Below are positions 8,110 to 17,095 of a DNA stretch of 64,000 nt, one piece after another. Made by a program: the position numbers and the translations under genes. The notes beneath the pieces are model-generated. The model ran no database searches. It was not told the origin of the DNA and saw only the letters and a list, made by a program, of their open reading frames with translations. The DNA is taken from the NCBI RefSeq assembly GCF_001766835.1, contig NZ_LKEU01000027.1, forward strand, positions 310,001-374,000, given 5' to 3'. The DNA is from Acetobacterium wieringae (lineage in GTDB: Bacteria; Bacillota; Clostridia; Eubacteriales; Eubacteriaceae). How positions within the stretch are numbered: position 1 is the stretch's first letter; each line of letters begins with the position of its first letter.

Positions 8110-8471
8110 GATTATATAAAAAATAAAATGGGATATTTGTATGCGCATTATTTATAATATCACGAATAACTAAATAAATCAATGGTATTAATACAAAACA
8201 GGTGTTGTTTAAGAAACAACACTTGTTTTTTTTGCAGCAAGTGACTTTGACCAGAACGTTCGCACTCCAGGTAAAGACAGTTGAGGCACGATCAGACGAG
8301 GGAGTTCTGATTATCGATAACCGCGAGAAAAAAATCCTGCAGTCATTCGAATTGGAGTGGTAATATCTTAATGGAATCTTTATCTTCTGACGGCGATTCA
8401 ATATACTAAATTAATTGCAAAATAAATATAATTAAACTACAAAGAATGTTTGAATTCAGGAGGAAAAGAAG
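8110..8471 (+). other. Long kdp leader region, possible attenuator or small RNA
   Basis: These 360 bases have no convincing gene. The first 90 are AT-rich. A complete intrinsic terminator follows at 8199-8233, then a more GC-balanced stretch (8234-8363) that is open in one frame but has no ribosome binding site, then an AT-rich approach to the TPR gene. I could not match it to a known riboswitch class; the c-di-AMP ydaO core is not visible. Confidence 0.5.
8199..8233 (+). terminator. Intrinsic terminator inside the kdp leader
   Basis: A 12-bp stem (CAGGTGTTGTTT / AAACAACACTTG, one G-U pair) with loop AAG is followed by eight T. It lies about 85 bases after the predicted start site and 240 bases before the first gene, so it would either attenuate the operon or end a small RNA of about 115 bases. 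Confidence 0.85.
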
Positions 8472-8858
8472 ATGGATAAAATGAATGCCTTTGAAGAATA
8501 TAGTGCTTCAGCAAAAAAGGCTTTAAAAGAAGGCGACTATATTTTGGCAGAAGCAAAAATAAAGCAAGCTATGAATGAGAATCCCCATTCTCCAGGGGTA
8601 CATAACCTTTATGGGATTCTGGAAGAATTGTTGAATGAAGATAATTTGGCCCATAAACACTATCGGGCTGCCATTGCGCTCGATCCCGCCTATGCACCAG
8701 CGATGCGGAATCTGGAAAGAATTTCGACCTTCGCTGAACATGCCAGAAAAGCTCATGTTGATTTTGGAGATACGTCGGAACAGGACGGGGAAGACGTATA
8801 TATTATTGAATACAACCGGAATCATGTCGGGCATTTGCGAAAAAAAGACAGGAAGTGA
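8472..8858 (+). CDS. Small TPR protein leading the kdp operon
   Basis: The protein has 128 residues and is cytoplasmic. Residues 8-75 hold about two tetratricopeptide helix pairs: AKKALKEGDYILAEAKIKQAMNENP, and HNLYGILEELLNEDNLAHKHYRAAIALDP, with the typical Gly/Ala/Tyr and terminal Pro positions. The last 40 residues are charged (DTSEQDGEDVYIIEY) and end in basic residues. TPRs mediate protein contacts, and there is no catalytic motif. An excellent CAGGAGGAAAAG ribosome binding site precedes the start. It ends 5 bases before kdpF, on the same strand and after the operon's promoter, so it is almost certainly co-expressed with the pump. A role in Kdp assembly or in sensing by KdpD is inference. 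Confidence 0.75.
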   Translation: MDKMNAFEEYSASAKKALKEGDYILAEAKIKQAMNENPHSPGVHNLYGILEELLNEDNLAHKHYRAAIALDPAYAPAMRNLERISTFAEHARKAHVDFGDTSEQDGEDVYIIEYNRNHVGHLRKKDRK

Positions 8859-8863
8859 TCAGA

Positions 8864-8953
8864 ATGAATGTGGTGTTGGTAATTTCAGGACTCATTGTAT
8901 TGATGTTACTGATTTATTTGGTAGTGATATTATTTAAGGGGGAAGAACGATGA
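8864..8953 (+). CDS. kdpF: KdpF, small subunit of the K+-transporting ATPase
   Basis: It encodes 29 residues: a single hydrophobic helix ([20 protein letters not shown]) followed by a short charged tail, LFKGEER. KdpF stabilises the KdpABC complex in the membrane. Identification rests on size, topology and its position directly before kdpA, whose ATG overlaps the kdpF stop as ATGA at 8950-8953. An AGGAAG ribosome binding site lies 7-8 bases upstream. Automatic annotation commonly misses it. Confidence 0.88.
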   Translation: MNVVLVISGLIVLMLLIYLVVILFKGEER

Positions 8954-10638
8954 ATCAGATAATCATCGCAGACAGCCTATATCTGGTGATTCTGGTGGTG
9001 CTTTCGATTCCTCTGGGTTTTTATATTGATAAAGTGATGACCGGACAGCAGGTATTTCTGTCTGCAGTGATGCGACCCGTTGAAAGAATGATTTATCGCA
9101 TCATGGGCATCCGGGAGGAAGATGAGATGAGTCCCAAACAGTATGCCCTGGCGGTGATCTTTTTTAGTAGTTTGGGGCTGATTTTTGTGTATGCATTGCA
9201 AATGCTTCAAGGAGGACTGCCTTTTAATCCCGAAAATTTGACCGCCCCGTCCTGGGATCTGGCCTTTAATACCGCCGCCAGCTTTGTATCAAACACCAAT
9301 TGGCAGGCTTATTCCGGGGAGTCAAGCATGTCCTATCTGACCCAGGCATTGGCTTTGGGGGTATGGAACTTTCTGTCGGCGGCAACTGGAATCGCAGTCC
9401 TGTTTGCCCTGATCAGAGGGTTTGTCCGGACTAAAAAAACGACGATTGGTAGTTTTTGGGTCGATTTAATTCGAATCAGTTTTTATCTACTGATTCCCTT
9501 GTCGCTGATGTTTTCACTGGTGCTGGTAGCTCAGGGCGTTGTTCAGACAATCGGTCCCTATCATGAAATTGTGGCACTGGAAACCGGGATCACCCAAAGC
9601 ATCCCGTTGGGACCGGCAGCCAGTCAGATTGCGATCAAGCAGTTGGGTACCAATGGCGGTGGTTTTTTCGGGATGAACTCTGCTTTCCCGTTGGAGAACC
9701 CCACCACTCTCACCAACTTTTTAGAACTTTTAGCCATTCTGCTGATTCCGGCATCGCTTTGTGTGGCCTTTGGCAAAGCAGTGGGCGACAATAAACAGGG
9801 GCGGGCCATCTATCTGGTTATGATGATTCTGTTTGTCGGCGCATTGGCGGCTGTGACTGTCAGCGAAGCCATTGGGGCACCACTGGTTCCGGGCGTGCTG
9901 GCTTCTGGTAATCTGGAAGGCAAAGAAATCATTCACGGGGTTGGAACCTCGGCGTTGTGGGGAACTGCCACCACGGCAGCGTCCAATGGCTCGGTGAATG
10001 CCATGCACGACAGCTTTACCCCACTGGCCGGTTTGATTCTGATGTTTTTAATGCAGATCGGCGAAGTTGTTTTCGGCGGCGTTGGTAGTGGTTTGTATGG
10101 TATGCTTGGCTTTGTGATCCTGACCGTTTTTATTGCCGGACTGATGGTTGGACGGACGCCTGAATATCTGGGCAAAAAAGTTGAACCATTTGACATGAAG
10201 ATGGTCTGTCTGATTGTTTTGGTACCACCGGTTTTCACGCTACTGGGAACCGCAGTGGCGGTCACAATACCTCAGGCCAGTGATTGGTTGACAAACTCGG
10301 GCCCCCATGGGTTTTCCGAAATTCTGTATGCCTTTAGCTCAATGGGCAATAACAACGGCAGTGCATTTGGCGGATTTGCGGCCAACACGCTGTTTAGCAA
10401 TGTGGCTGGTGGATTGATCATGCTGATTGTGCGGTTTGTGCCCTTGGTGGCAGTGATTTTCCTGGCTGGAAATTTAGCGAATAAGAAGCTGGTTGCCAAA
10501 ACCGAGGGAACCCTGTCGACCAGTAATGCCCTGTTTGTCGGTTTGCTGATTGCGATTGTGTTGTTAATTGGGGCGCTGAGTTTTTTACCGGCACTGGCTC
10601 TGGGACCGATTGCTGATTATTTTACAGCTATAACATGA
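8950..10638 (+). CDS. kdpA: Potassium-transporting ATPase subunit A (K+-selective channel)
   Basis: This 562-residue membrane protein binds and conducts K+ for the Kdp P-type pump. Motifs of its four pore repeats can be read in order: [13 protein letters not shown] near residue 115, [21 protein letters not shown] near 230, [19 protein letters not shown] near 345, and [13 protein letters not shown] near 465. The glycine-rich filter turns are intact. About ten hydrophobic helices are apparent and the length is typical (about 557-570). It lies in kdpFABC with short gaps, so expression is presumably coordinated by KdpD/KdpE encoded downstream. Confidence 0.96.
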   Translation: MNQIIIADSLYLVILVVLSIPLGFYIDKVMTGQQVFLSAVMRPVERMIYRIMGIREEDEMSPKQYALAVIFFSSLGLIFVYALQMLQGGLPFNPENLTAPSWDLAFNTAASFVSNTNWQAYSGESSMSYLTQALALGVWNFLSAATGIAVLFALIRGFVRTKKTTIGSFWVDLIRISFYLLIPLSLMFSLVLVAQGVVQTIGPYHEIVALETGITQSIPLGPAASQIAIKQLGTNGGGFFGMNSAFPLENPTTLTNFLELLAILLIPASLCVAFGKAVGDNKQGRAIYLVMMILFVGALAAVTVSEAIGAPLVPGVLASGNLEGKEIIHGVGTSALWGTATTAASNGSVNAMHDSFTPLAGLILMFLMQIGEVVFGGVGSGLYGMLGFVILTVFIAGLMVGRTPEYLGKKVEPFDMKMVCLIVLVPPVFTLLGTAVAVTIPQASDWLTNSGPHGFSEILYAFSSMGNNNGSAFGGFAANTLFSNVAGGLIMLIVRFVPLVAVIFLAGNLANKKLVAKTEGTLSTSNALFVGLLIAIVLLIGALSFLPALALGPIADYFTAIT

Positions 10639-10659
10639 GGCTGATGGGAGTTGAATGAT

Positions 10660-12717
10660 GTGGATAATAATGATTTGAAGAAAAATATTATGATTGATGC
10701 CATCAGGCAAGCTGTTATCAAATTATCACCCCGGGTACAGCTTAAAAATCCGGTAATGTTTGTGGTTTTTGTCGGGGCGATTATGACGACCGCCCTCTAT
10801 TTTCTGAGCTTTGCCCAGCTTAATGATGAAGGGGCCAGCTATACTCTGGCGATTGCCTTAATCCTCTGGTTTACGGTTTTATTTGCAAATTTTGCTGAAG
10901 CCATTGCTGAAGGTCGTGGTCGGGCCCAGGCTGACAGTTTGCGCCGGGCCCGCAAAGATGTGACGGCGCACAAGCTAAAAGATCCCGCTGATATAGCCCT
11001 TTACAGTGAGGTTCCGTCAAGTAGCCTGAAAAAGGGTGATATCGTTTATATCAAATCCGGAGAGCAGATTCCCATGGATGGCGATGTGATTGAAGGGGCA
11101 GCGTCAGTAGATGAAAGTGCCATTACCGGAGAATCGGCACCGGTGATTCGGGAATCCGGCGGAGATCGCAGTGCTGTCACTGGGGGCACCACGCTACTAT
11201 CAGACTGGCTGGTGATTCAGGTGACGGCAGCGGCAGGTGAAAGCTTTCTGGATAAAATGATCGCCATGGTTGAAGGGGCATCGCGAAAAAAAACCCCTAA
11301 TGAAGTCGCCCTGCAGATTTTGCTGGTCGCATTGACAATCATCTTTTTGGTGGTGAGTGCGACCTTGCTTCCTTTTTCCTACTTTGCCAGTAAACAGGCC
11401 GGTATTGGTACTGGGATTTCGGTCACCAATGTCATCGCATTGTTGGTCTGTCTGGCACCCACAACCATCGGGGCGCTGCTTTCTTCCATTGGGATTGCCG
11501 GGATGAGTCGACTCAATCAGGCCAATGTGCTGGCTATGAGCGGCAGAGCCATTGAGGCAGCCGGTGATGTGGATGTGCTATTGCTGGATAAAACCGGAAC
11601 CATTACCCTGGGAAATCGTCAGGCCAGTGTGTTTATCCCGATCACCGGCGTTTCCGAAAAAGAGCTGGCTGATGCGGCACAATTGTCATCGTTGGCTGAT
11701 GAAACGGCGGAAGGGCGGAGTATTGTGGTGCTGGCCAAGGAACGGTTTGATTTGCGGGGTCGGGACATCAAAGCCCTGGGAGCCAGCTTTGTACCATTTA
11801 CAGCCAAAACCAGAATGAGTGGGATTGACTTTCAGGGCCATCAGATTCGCAAAGGGGCTGCCGCTGCAGTGAAATCTTTCGTCCTGGCTAACGGCGGCGA
11901 ATTTCCCGATGAATGTGATGAGATTGTCAAAAAGATTGCCAATGACGGGGGAACGCCACTGGTGGTAGCCAGAAATAATCAGGTGCTGGGTGTGATCTAT
12001 CTCAAAGATATTGTCAAAAATGGGGTTAAGGAACGATTTGAAGATTTGCGAAAGATGGGAATCAAAACGATTATGATTACCGGCGACAATCCGATGACAG
12101 CGGCGGCCATTGCCGCTGAGGCGGGCGTGGATGACTTTCTGGCTGAAGCAACGCCGGAAGCCAAGCTGACTCTGATCCGGGATTATCAGGCCAAGGGACA
12201 TCTGGTTGCGATGACCGGCGACGGCACCAATGATGCCCCGGCACTGGCCCAGGCTGATGTGGCGGTGGCCATGAATACCGGAACCCAGGCCGCCAAAGAA
12301 GCCGGGAATATGGTCGATCTGGATTCCAGTCCCACCAAACTGATTGACATTGTCCGGATCGGCAAACAGCTGCTGATGACCAGAGGGGCCCTGACAACCT
12401 TTAGTGTGGCCAATGATGTGGCCAAATATTTTGCCATCATTCCGGTTTTGTTTTTCAGTATTTATCCACAATTGATGGGACTGAACATAATGGGGCTGAC
12501 CAGCGCCAGAAGTGCGATCCTATCGGCGATCATCTATAACGCCTTGATTATTGTCGCTTTGATTCCCCTGGCTTTAAAAGGGGTCAAGTATCGGGAGGTA
12601 GCAGCGGGAAAACTGTTGCAAAGGAATCTGCTGATTTATGGTTTGGGCGGTTTAGTGGCACCGTTTATGGCGATTAAATTATTGGACATGCTATTAACCG
12701 TCCTGGGTCTGGGGTGA
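10660..12717 (+). CDS. kdpB: Potassium-transporting ATPase subunit B (P-type ATPase)
   Basis: The protein has 685 residues from the start I prefer. It hydrolyses ATP to drive K+ uptake through KdpA. P-type landmarks are present: the actuator-domain TGES ([12 protein letters not shown]), the phosphorylated Asp in DKTGTIT, the nucleotide-domain KGA in [16 protein letters not shown], and the hinge [20 protein letters not shown]. Membrane helices flank the cytoplasmic domains. An in-frame TTG at 10651 would extend the protein by three residues, but GGGAG at 10646-10650 touches it. GTG at 10660 has ideal 9-base spacing, so I chose GTG. The gap to kdpA is 21 bases. Confidence 0.95.
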   Translation: MDNNDLKKNIMIDAIRQAVIKLSPRVQLKNPVMFVVFVGAIMTTALYFLSFAQLNDEGASYTLAIALILWFTVLFANFAEAIAEGRGRAQADSLRRARKDVTAHKLKDPADIALYSEVPSSSLKKGDIVYIKSGEQIPMDGDVIEGAASVDESAITGESAPVIRESGGDRSAVTGGTTLLSDWLVIQVTAAAGESFLDKMIAMVEGASRKKTPNEVALQILLVALTIIFLVVSATLLPFSYFASKQAGIGTGISVTNVIALLVCLAPTTIGALLSSIGIAGMSRLNQANVLAMSGRAIEAAGDVDVLLLDKTGTITLGNRQASVFIPITGVSEKELADAAQLSSLADETAEGRSIVVLAKERFDLRGRDIKALGASFVPFTAKTRMSGIDFQGHQIRKGAAAAVKSFVLANGGEFPDECDEIVKKIANDGGTPLVVARNNQVLGVIYLKDIVKNGVKERFEDLRKMGIKTIMITGDNPMTAAAIAAEAGVDDFLAEATPEAKLTLIRDYQAKGHLVAMTGDGTNDAPALAQADVAVAMNTGTQAAKEAGNMVDLDSSPTKLIDIVRIGKQLLMTRGALTTFSVANDVAKYFAIIPVLFFSIYPQLMGLNIMGLTSARSAILSAIIYNALIIVALIPLALKGVKYREVAAGKLLQRNLLIYGLGGLVAPFMAIKLLDMLLTVLGLG

Positions 12718-12728
12718 GGTGAAAGAAG

Positions 12729-13307
12729 ATGGAAAAAAACAAAAGCGCATCGATCGTATCAAAATTGCGGCCAGCATTGGTTGGTTTTGTGGTACTTACC
12801 CTGATTTGTGGTGTGGTTTATCCGGCTATCGTAACAAGTATTGCACAAATGGCATTTCCAAATCAGGCAAATGGTAGTATCATAACAGTAGTACAAGAAA
12901 ACGGAACGACCATTGATGTGGGCTCAGCCCTGATTGGCCAGACCTTTACTGCGCCACAATATCTGATTGGCAGACCCCAGGGAACATCGCAATTATCACC
13001 GGTCAGCGAAGAACAACAGGCGCTGATCAAGGAGCGGGTGGTCTGGTGGCAGGCCCTTGATCCTGAAAATAGCAGGGCGATTCCCGGTGACCTGGTAATG
13101 GCTTCGGGAAGCGGGGTTGATCCCAATATCTCTCTGGAAGCAGCCGAATATCAGGTTGACCGGATTGCCCGGGTGCGAAACATCTCAGCAGCAGCCGTCC
13201 GTGAAATCATTGACCGCTATACAACCAGGAAACTGCTGGGCCTCTGGGGAGAAGACGCAGTCAATGTCTTGAAGGTGAATCTGGCTCTGGATGGACGCAT
13301 TCCGTAA
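12729..13307 (+). CDS. kdpC: Potassium-transporting ATPase subunit C
   Basis: The protein has 192 residues. One N-terminal membrane helix (LRPALVGFVVLTLICGVVYPAIV, as two overlapping stretches of residues 14-36) is followed by a periplasm-side soluble domain. That domain carries the family's IGQTFTAPQYLIGRPQ, the SGSGVDPNISLEAAEYQVDRIARVR signature (residues 126-150) and a C-terminal LNVNLALD-like end (VNLALDGRIP). KdpC assembles and modulates the KdpAB pump. Length matches the family. It starts 11 bases after kdpB with GGTGAAAGAAG as ribosome binding site and is followed 27 bases later by kdpD. Confidence 0.95.
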   Translation: MEKNKSASIVSKLRPALVGFVVLTLICGVVYPAIVTSIAQMAFPNQANGSIITVVQENGTTIDVGSALIGQTFTAPQYLIGRPQGTSQLSPVSEEQQALIKERVVWWQALDPENSRAIPGDLVMASGSGVDPNISLEAAEYQVDRIARVRNISAAAVREIIDRYTTRKLLGLWGEDAVNVLKVNLALDGRIP

Positions 13308-13334
13308 AATAACGCGATGAAGGTGGGGAATTAA

Positions 13335-16046
13335 ATGGTGGATTTCAGTGATACCCGTCCCAATCCGGATGATATTCTAGAAGATTTGTTTATCAAAGAA
13401 CAAAATAAGAAAGGGCGCCTGGAAATTTTTTTCGGGTATGCTGCTGGGGTAGGAAAAACCTATGCGATGATCGATGATGCCCAGGAGCAGCTGCGCTGCG
13501 GCGTTGATGTCCTGGTGGGCTATGTGGAAGAACATACCCGCCCGGAAACTATTCAGATCATGAGTGGCCTGCCGACTCTGGCACCCAAAATGGTGGAATA
13601 CCGCAAGCTTCATCTTAAAGAGTTTGATCTGGATGCCGCCCTGGAACGAAAGCCGGAATTGATTCTGGTCGACGAACTGGCTCACACCAATGCCCCAGGA
13701 ATGCGCAATAAAAAAAGATACCAGGATATTGAAGAGCTGCTCAATGCCGGAATTGATGTTTTTACAACGGTTAATGTGCAACATTTGGAGAGCCTCAACG
13801 ATGTGGTTCAGAAAATTACCCACGTCGGTGTCAAAGAAACCATTCCGGATTATGTCTTTAATCAGGCCGATAAGATCCGGCTGATTGATATTGAACCGGA
13901 TGAATTGCTAAGGCGCTTTGAAAGCGGCAAAATTTACCGGCCAGAACGGACCCAGAAAGCCCTGGATAATTTTTTCACCCGGGAAAATCTCCGGCTGCTC
14001 CGGGAAATTGCGATGCGAAAAGCCGCCAATCGGATCAGTTCGGATAATCAGAATGAGCCCCGGCTATCAAAAAAAATGGCCAATATCAGGCTGATGGTCT
14101 GTATCAGTGCGTCACCCTCATCAGCTCGCTGTATTCGCTGGACTGATCGCACGGCCGAAGCCTTCCGGGCGCCCTGGACAGCGGTTTATGTGGAAGATCT
14201 GGATAGCGATGCGATGACCGATGGCGAAAAAAATAGGATTCGTGAACATCTGGCTCTTGCCGAACGGCTGGGCGCTGAGATTGTCACCCTCAATGGACAT
14301 GATGTAGCTACGGTGATTGCTGAATACGCCAAGCTGTCCGGGATTACCAATATTGTGATTGGTAAAAGCCGAAACAAAGAATCGCTGATTAGTTATTTTA
14401 AAGCCAGCCTTGAAGAAAAACTGATTGCGATGCTGCCCAGCATTGAAATTCATATCATTCCCGGTAACCTGGGGACAAATAAGAGCACCTTTTATCAACA
14501 CCGGCGGTTGCGGATCAGCCGGAACCTGTTCTTATCCTGGCAGGATAGCGTAAAAACCCTGCTGATCATTGTGGCTGCAACCTTAATTTCGTTAATGCTT
14601 CAAGCGCTGAATATCAGTGATCAGAATATTATCATGGTTTATATTCTGTCGGTTCTGATTATTTCGCGGGTCACGGTCGGCTATCTCTATGGGGTTCTGG
14701 CCTCCTGTCTGACGGTGCTGGTATTTAATTATTTTTTTACGATCCCTTATTACACCCTCCACGCTATTCAGGAAGGGTATCCGATTACCTTTGTGATTAT
14801 GCTGTTGGTTGCATTGATTACCAGTGCCCTGACGGTTCGGATCAAAACCCAGGCCCGGCTGGCGGTGGAGCGGGAACATCGCACTGAAGTGCTCTATGAA
14901 ATCAATAAAAAATTGCTGGCCTCCCGGGATTTTGAAGAAACCATCGGGTTGATTAATGCCTATATGGTCAAGATTTTTGGTCGATCGGCGATTTTCTACA
15001 GTCAGGATCCGGAGGATCATGATTCCGAAACATTTTTGCAATCGGCACTCGACGGCGATGCTACTTTTCTTAAGTCAGAAAGCGAGCGGGCGGTAGCCCA
15101 TTGGGTCTTTATGAATAAAAAATGTGCCGGAGCCGGAACTGATACTTTGATGGGAGCCAGGGCTTTTTATATGCCGATTATTGCCCGGAGTAAGGTGTTG
15201 GGGGTTATCGGCTTGTCTTGCGAAAACGGGGTTCTTAACCAGAACAATCGTCTGTTTTTGAGGATGATTGCTTCACAGGTTGAGATGGCTCTGGAACGTC
15301 ACTATCTTTCCAATGAGCAAAGGCGAATACTGGTTGAATCGGAAAAAGAAAAAATGCGAAGCAATTTGCTTCGGGGGATATCTCATGATCTGAGAACCCC
15401 ACTGACGGGAATTTTAGGGGCAAGCTCAGCGATTCTAGAAAGCGGTAACATCATGGATCAGGAGACCCAGGAAACCTTAATCAGCAATATTAAGGAGGAT
15501 TCCCAGTGGTTGATCCGGATGGTGGAAAATCTGCTGTCGGTTACCCGGATTAATGAGGGTCCGATGAATGTGACCAAAACACCGGAGGCAGCCGAAGAAA
15601 TTGTGGCCGAAGCGATCAGTCGGATTCGCAAACGCTTTGTAAGCCGTAAGATTACAGTCAAGGTGCCGGAGGAGCTGTTGATCGTCCCGATGGATGGCAC
15701 CCTGATTGAACAGGTGCTCATCAACCTGCTGGAAAATGCGATCAAGTACTCGCCAGAAGATTCGATCATTGCGGTTGAAGTCAAAAAATCCAGCCATGAG
15801 GCGGTCTTTGAAGTATGCGATCAGGGAAAGGGGATCACTGACCAGGATTTCCCTTATCTCTTTGAGACCTATGTACCGGATGGCAAACGAAGCTCGGATT
15901 CATCCCGAGGAATGGGGATTGGTTTATCCATTTGCCATTCCATCGTTAAGGCCCATCAGGGCAAAATCGAAGCGGAAAATAAAGAGCAGGGCGGGGCTGT
16001 TTTTCGCTTCACCTTACCATTGCAGGAGGGCCAGGAAAATGGATAA
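13335..16046 (+). CDS. kdpD: KdpD sensor histidine kinase
   Basis: This is a full-length 903-residue kinase that senses low K+ or turgor and phosphorylates KdpE. The N-terminal KdpD domain has a Walker A-type GYAAGVGKTYAM near residue 38 and the LVDELAHTN Walker B region. A universal-stress-protein-like domain spans about 250-370, where c-di-AMP binds in some Firmicute homologues. Four membrane helices lie at about 400-500, then a GAF-like domain to about 640. The kinase core has SHDLRTPLTGI with the phospho-accepting His, and N-box LINLLENAIKYS, G1 DQGKGI and G2 GMGIGLSI. It overlaps kdpE by 8 bases. Confidence 0.95.
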   Translation: MVDFSDTRPNPDDILEDLFIKEQNKKGRLEIFFGYAAGVGKTYAMIDDAQEQLRCGVDVLVGYVEEHTRPETIQIMSGLPTLAPKMVEYRKLHLKEFDLDAALERKPELILVDELAHTNAPGMRNKKRYQDIEELLNAGIDVFTTVNVQHLESLNDVVQKITHVGVKETIPDYVFNQADKIRLIDIEPDELLRRFESGKIYRPERTQKALDNFFTRENLRLLREIAMRKAANRISSDNQNEPRLSKKMANIRLMVCISASPSSARCIRWTDRTAEAFRAPWTAVYVEDLDSDAMTDGEKNRIREHLALAERLGAEIVTLNGHDVATVIAEYAKLSGITNIVIGKSRNKESLISYFKASLEEKLIAMLPSIEIHIIPGNLGTNKSTFYQHRRLRISRNLFLSWQDSVKTLLIIVAATLISLMLQALNISDQNIIMVYILSVLIISRVTVGYLYGVLASCLTVLVFNYFFTIPYYTLHAIQEGYPITFVIMLLVALITSALTVRIKTQARLAVEREHRTEVLYEINKKLLASRDFEETIGLINAYMVKIFGRSAIFYSQDPEDHDSETFLQSALDGDATFLKSESERAVAHWVFMNKKCAGAGTDTLMGARAFYMPIIARSKVLGVIGLSCENGVLNQNNRLFLRMIASQVEMALERHYLSNEQRRILVESEKEKMRSNLLRGISHDLRTPLTGILGASSAILESGNIMDQETQETLISNIKEDSQWLIRMVENLLSVTRINEGPMNVTKTPEAAEEIVAEAISRIRKRFVSRKITVKVPEELLIVPMDGTLIEQVLINLLENAIKYSPEDSIIAVEVKKSSHEAVFEVCDQGKGITDQDFPYLFETYVPDGKRSSDSSRGMGIGLSICHSIVKAHQGKIEAENKEQGGAVFRFTLPLQEGQENG

Positions 16047-16746
16047 TAAGTCAGTCATATTGATTGTCGAGGATGAAGCAGGAATTTCCAACTTCATTGC
16101 GGCCATATTAAAAGCAAATGATTATAAAATGATCAAGGCCGTCACTGGCAAAGAAGCGATTTCAATGACAGCATCCTATTCGCCAGATCTGATTCTGCTG
16201 GATTTGGGTTTGCCGGATATGGACGGTATGGATGTGTTGAAAACCATCCGGGAATGGTCAACGATACCAGTCGTCGTCGTATCGGCCCGGGGACACGAAC
16301 GGGAAAAAGTCGAAGCCCTGGATCTGGGAGCCGATGACTATATCACCAAACCCTTCGGCACTGCCGAGTTACTGGCAAGAATCCGCACTGGCATTCGGCA
16401 CAGTCCTAAAAACAGCAGCGAAAACACGTTAGAAAGTACCAGTCTGGTGATCGGTGAGCTGGCCATTGATTACGATAAGCGCATCGTGATGGTGGGTGAC
16501 AAGTCGGTTCATCTAACGCCGATTGAATATAAGATTATCGTGCTGTTGTCAAAAAATATCGGAAAAGTGCTGACCCACGATTATATTATCAGGGAGGTTT
16601 GGGGTCCCTATACCAATGAGATTCAGGCGTTGCGGGTGAATATGGCCAACATTCGCCGAAAAATCGAAGATAATCCGGCCGAACCCCGCTATATTGTCAC
16701 CCAGGTTGGCGTCGGTTATCGGATGGTGGAAGAATTGGAAGGGTGA
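16039..16746 (+). CDS. kdpE: KdpE response regulator
   Basis: This 235-residue OmpR-type regulator activates kdp transcription. The receiver domain (residues 1-120) has the acidic pair VEDE, the phospho-acceptor Asp in LILLDLGLPDMDG, Ser/Thr VVSARG and Lys in YITKPF. A winged-helix DNA-binding domain occupies residues 135-232 (LTPIEYKIIVLLSKNIGKVLT, slightly over one line of the recognition unit, then VNMANIRRKIE). The start ATG at 16039 lies inside the end of kdpD with CAGGAGGGCCAGGA upstream. The frame stays open further left to about 15706, but that part is a shadow of kdpD. A terminator follows 25 bases after the stop. Confidence 0.94.
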   Translation: MDNKSVILIVEDEAGISNFIAAILKANDYKMIKAVTGKEAISMTASYSPDLILLDLGLPDMDGMDVLKTIREWSTIPVVVVSARGHEREKVEALDLGADDYITKPFGTAELLARIRTGIRHSPKNSSENTLESTSLVIGELAIDYDKRIVMVGDKSVHLTPIEYKIIVLLSKNIGKVLTHDYIIREVWGPYTNEIQALRVNMANIRRKIEDNPAEPRYIVTQVGVGYRMVEELEG

Positions 16747-16770
16747 AAAATTCAAGCATATCAGTATTGA

Positions 16771-16813
16771 CTGCCAATTAATTGAGGTTTCAATTCTTAA
16801 TTGGCAGTTTTTT
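16771..16813 (+). terminator. Intrinsic terminator of the kdp operon
   Basis: An 11-bp outer stem (CTGCCAATTAA / TTAATTGGCAG) closes an inner 5-bp stem (ATTGA / TCAAT) and is followed by six T. Confidence 0.92.
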
Positions 16814-17095
16814 GTTGTTAAAAATCGATAAACCAGCGTTATGTTTCTTGATTTTTATTAATTCTATTGACGATCATTGCCTAAAAATGGCATACTAGAA
16901 CTGATTGGATTGCGTCAAAAATCGAAAAATAATTAAGAAAAACCATTTCTTTAAACAGATCATAATGTAAAACTGATATAATATTCAATTATCGTAAAAT
17001 ATTCTGCGCAAAAGCATACCTTTTCATAAAATTAGAGATAACAGGAAGAAATCACCACGGTTAAACGTTAACCTGATGATTGAAGAAGGAAAAAT
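16814..17095 (+). promoter_or_regulatory. Upstream region of the first GGDEF/HD-GYP gene with candidate promoter
   Basis: TTGACG at 16867-16872 and CATACT at 16891-16896 (18 bases apart) form the best promoter. A second -10-like TATAAT lies at 16977-16982 without a clear -35. A perfect inverted repeat GGTTAA-ACG-TTAACC sits in the leader at 17059-17073. I see no c-di-GMP riboswitch core. Confidence 0.45.

Noticed and set aside
8128..8157. Nine-codon frame MGYLYAHYL in the kdp leader, a possible leader peptide
   Set aside because: No ribosome binding site precedes it, and three Tyr codons in nine is not enough to argue for attenuation of a potassium operon.
8178..8363. Plus-strand open stretch ending in a protein-like segment (EGVLIIDNREKKILQSFELEW, read in two parts)
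   Set aside because: It has no start codon with a ribosome binding site, and its first part is the terminator hairpin. It could be a gene relic, but I cannot support it as a gene.
8078..8401. Minus-strand frame of 107 codons in the kdp leader
   Set aside because: It runs through the promoter and terminator on the other strand, has odd composition (Asn, Cys and Phe rich), no ribosome binding site and no family resemblance.
11686..12471. Minus-strand frame of 261 codons inside kdpB
   Set aside because: It is a mirror of the conserved P-type ATPase coding sequence, rich in His and Gln as expected for a shadow frame.
15706..16038. N-terminal extension of kdpE
   Set aside because: The stretch is a shadow frame within kdpD; ATG 16039 has the ribosome binding site and begins the receiver domain at the usual place.
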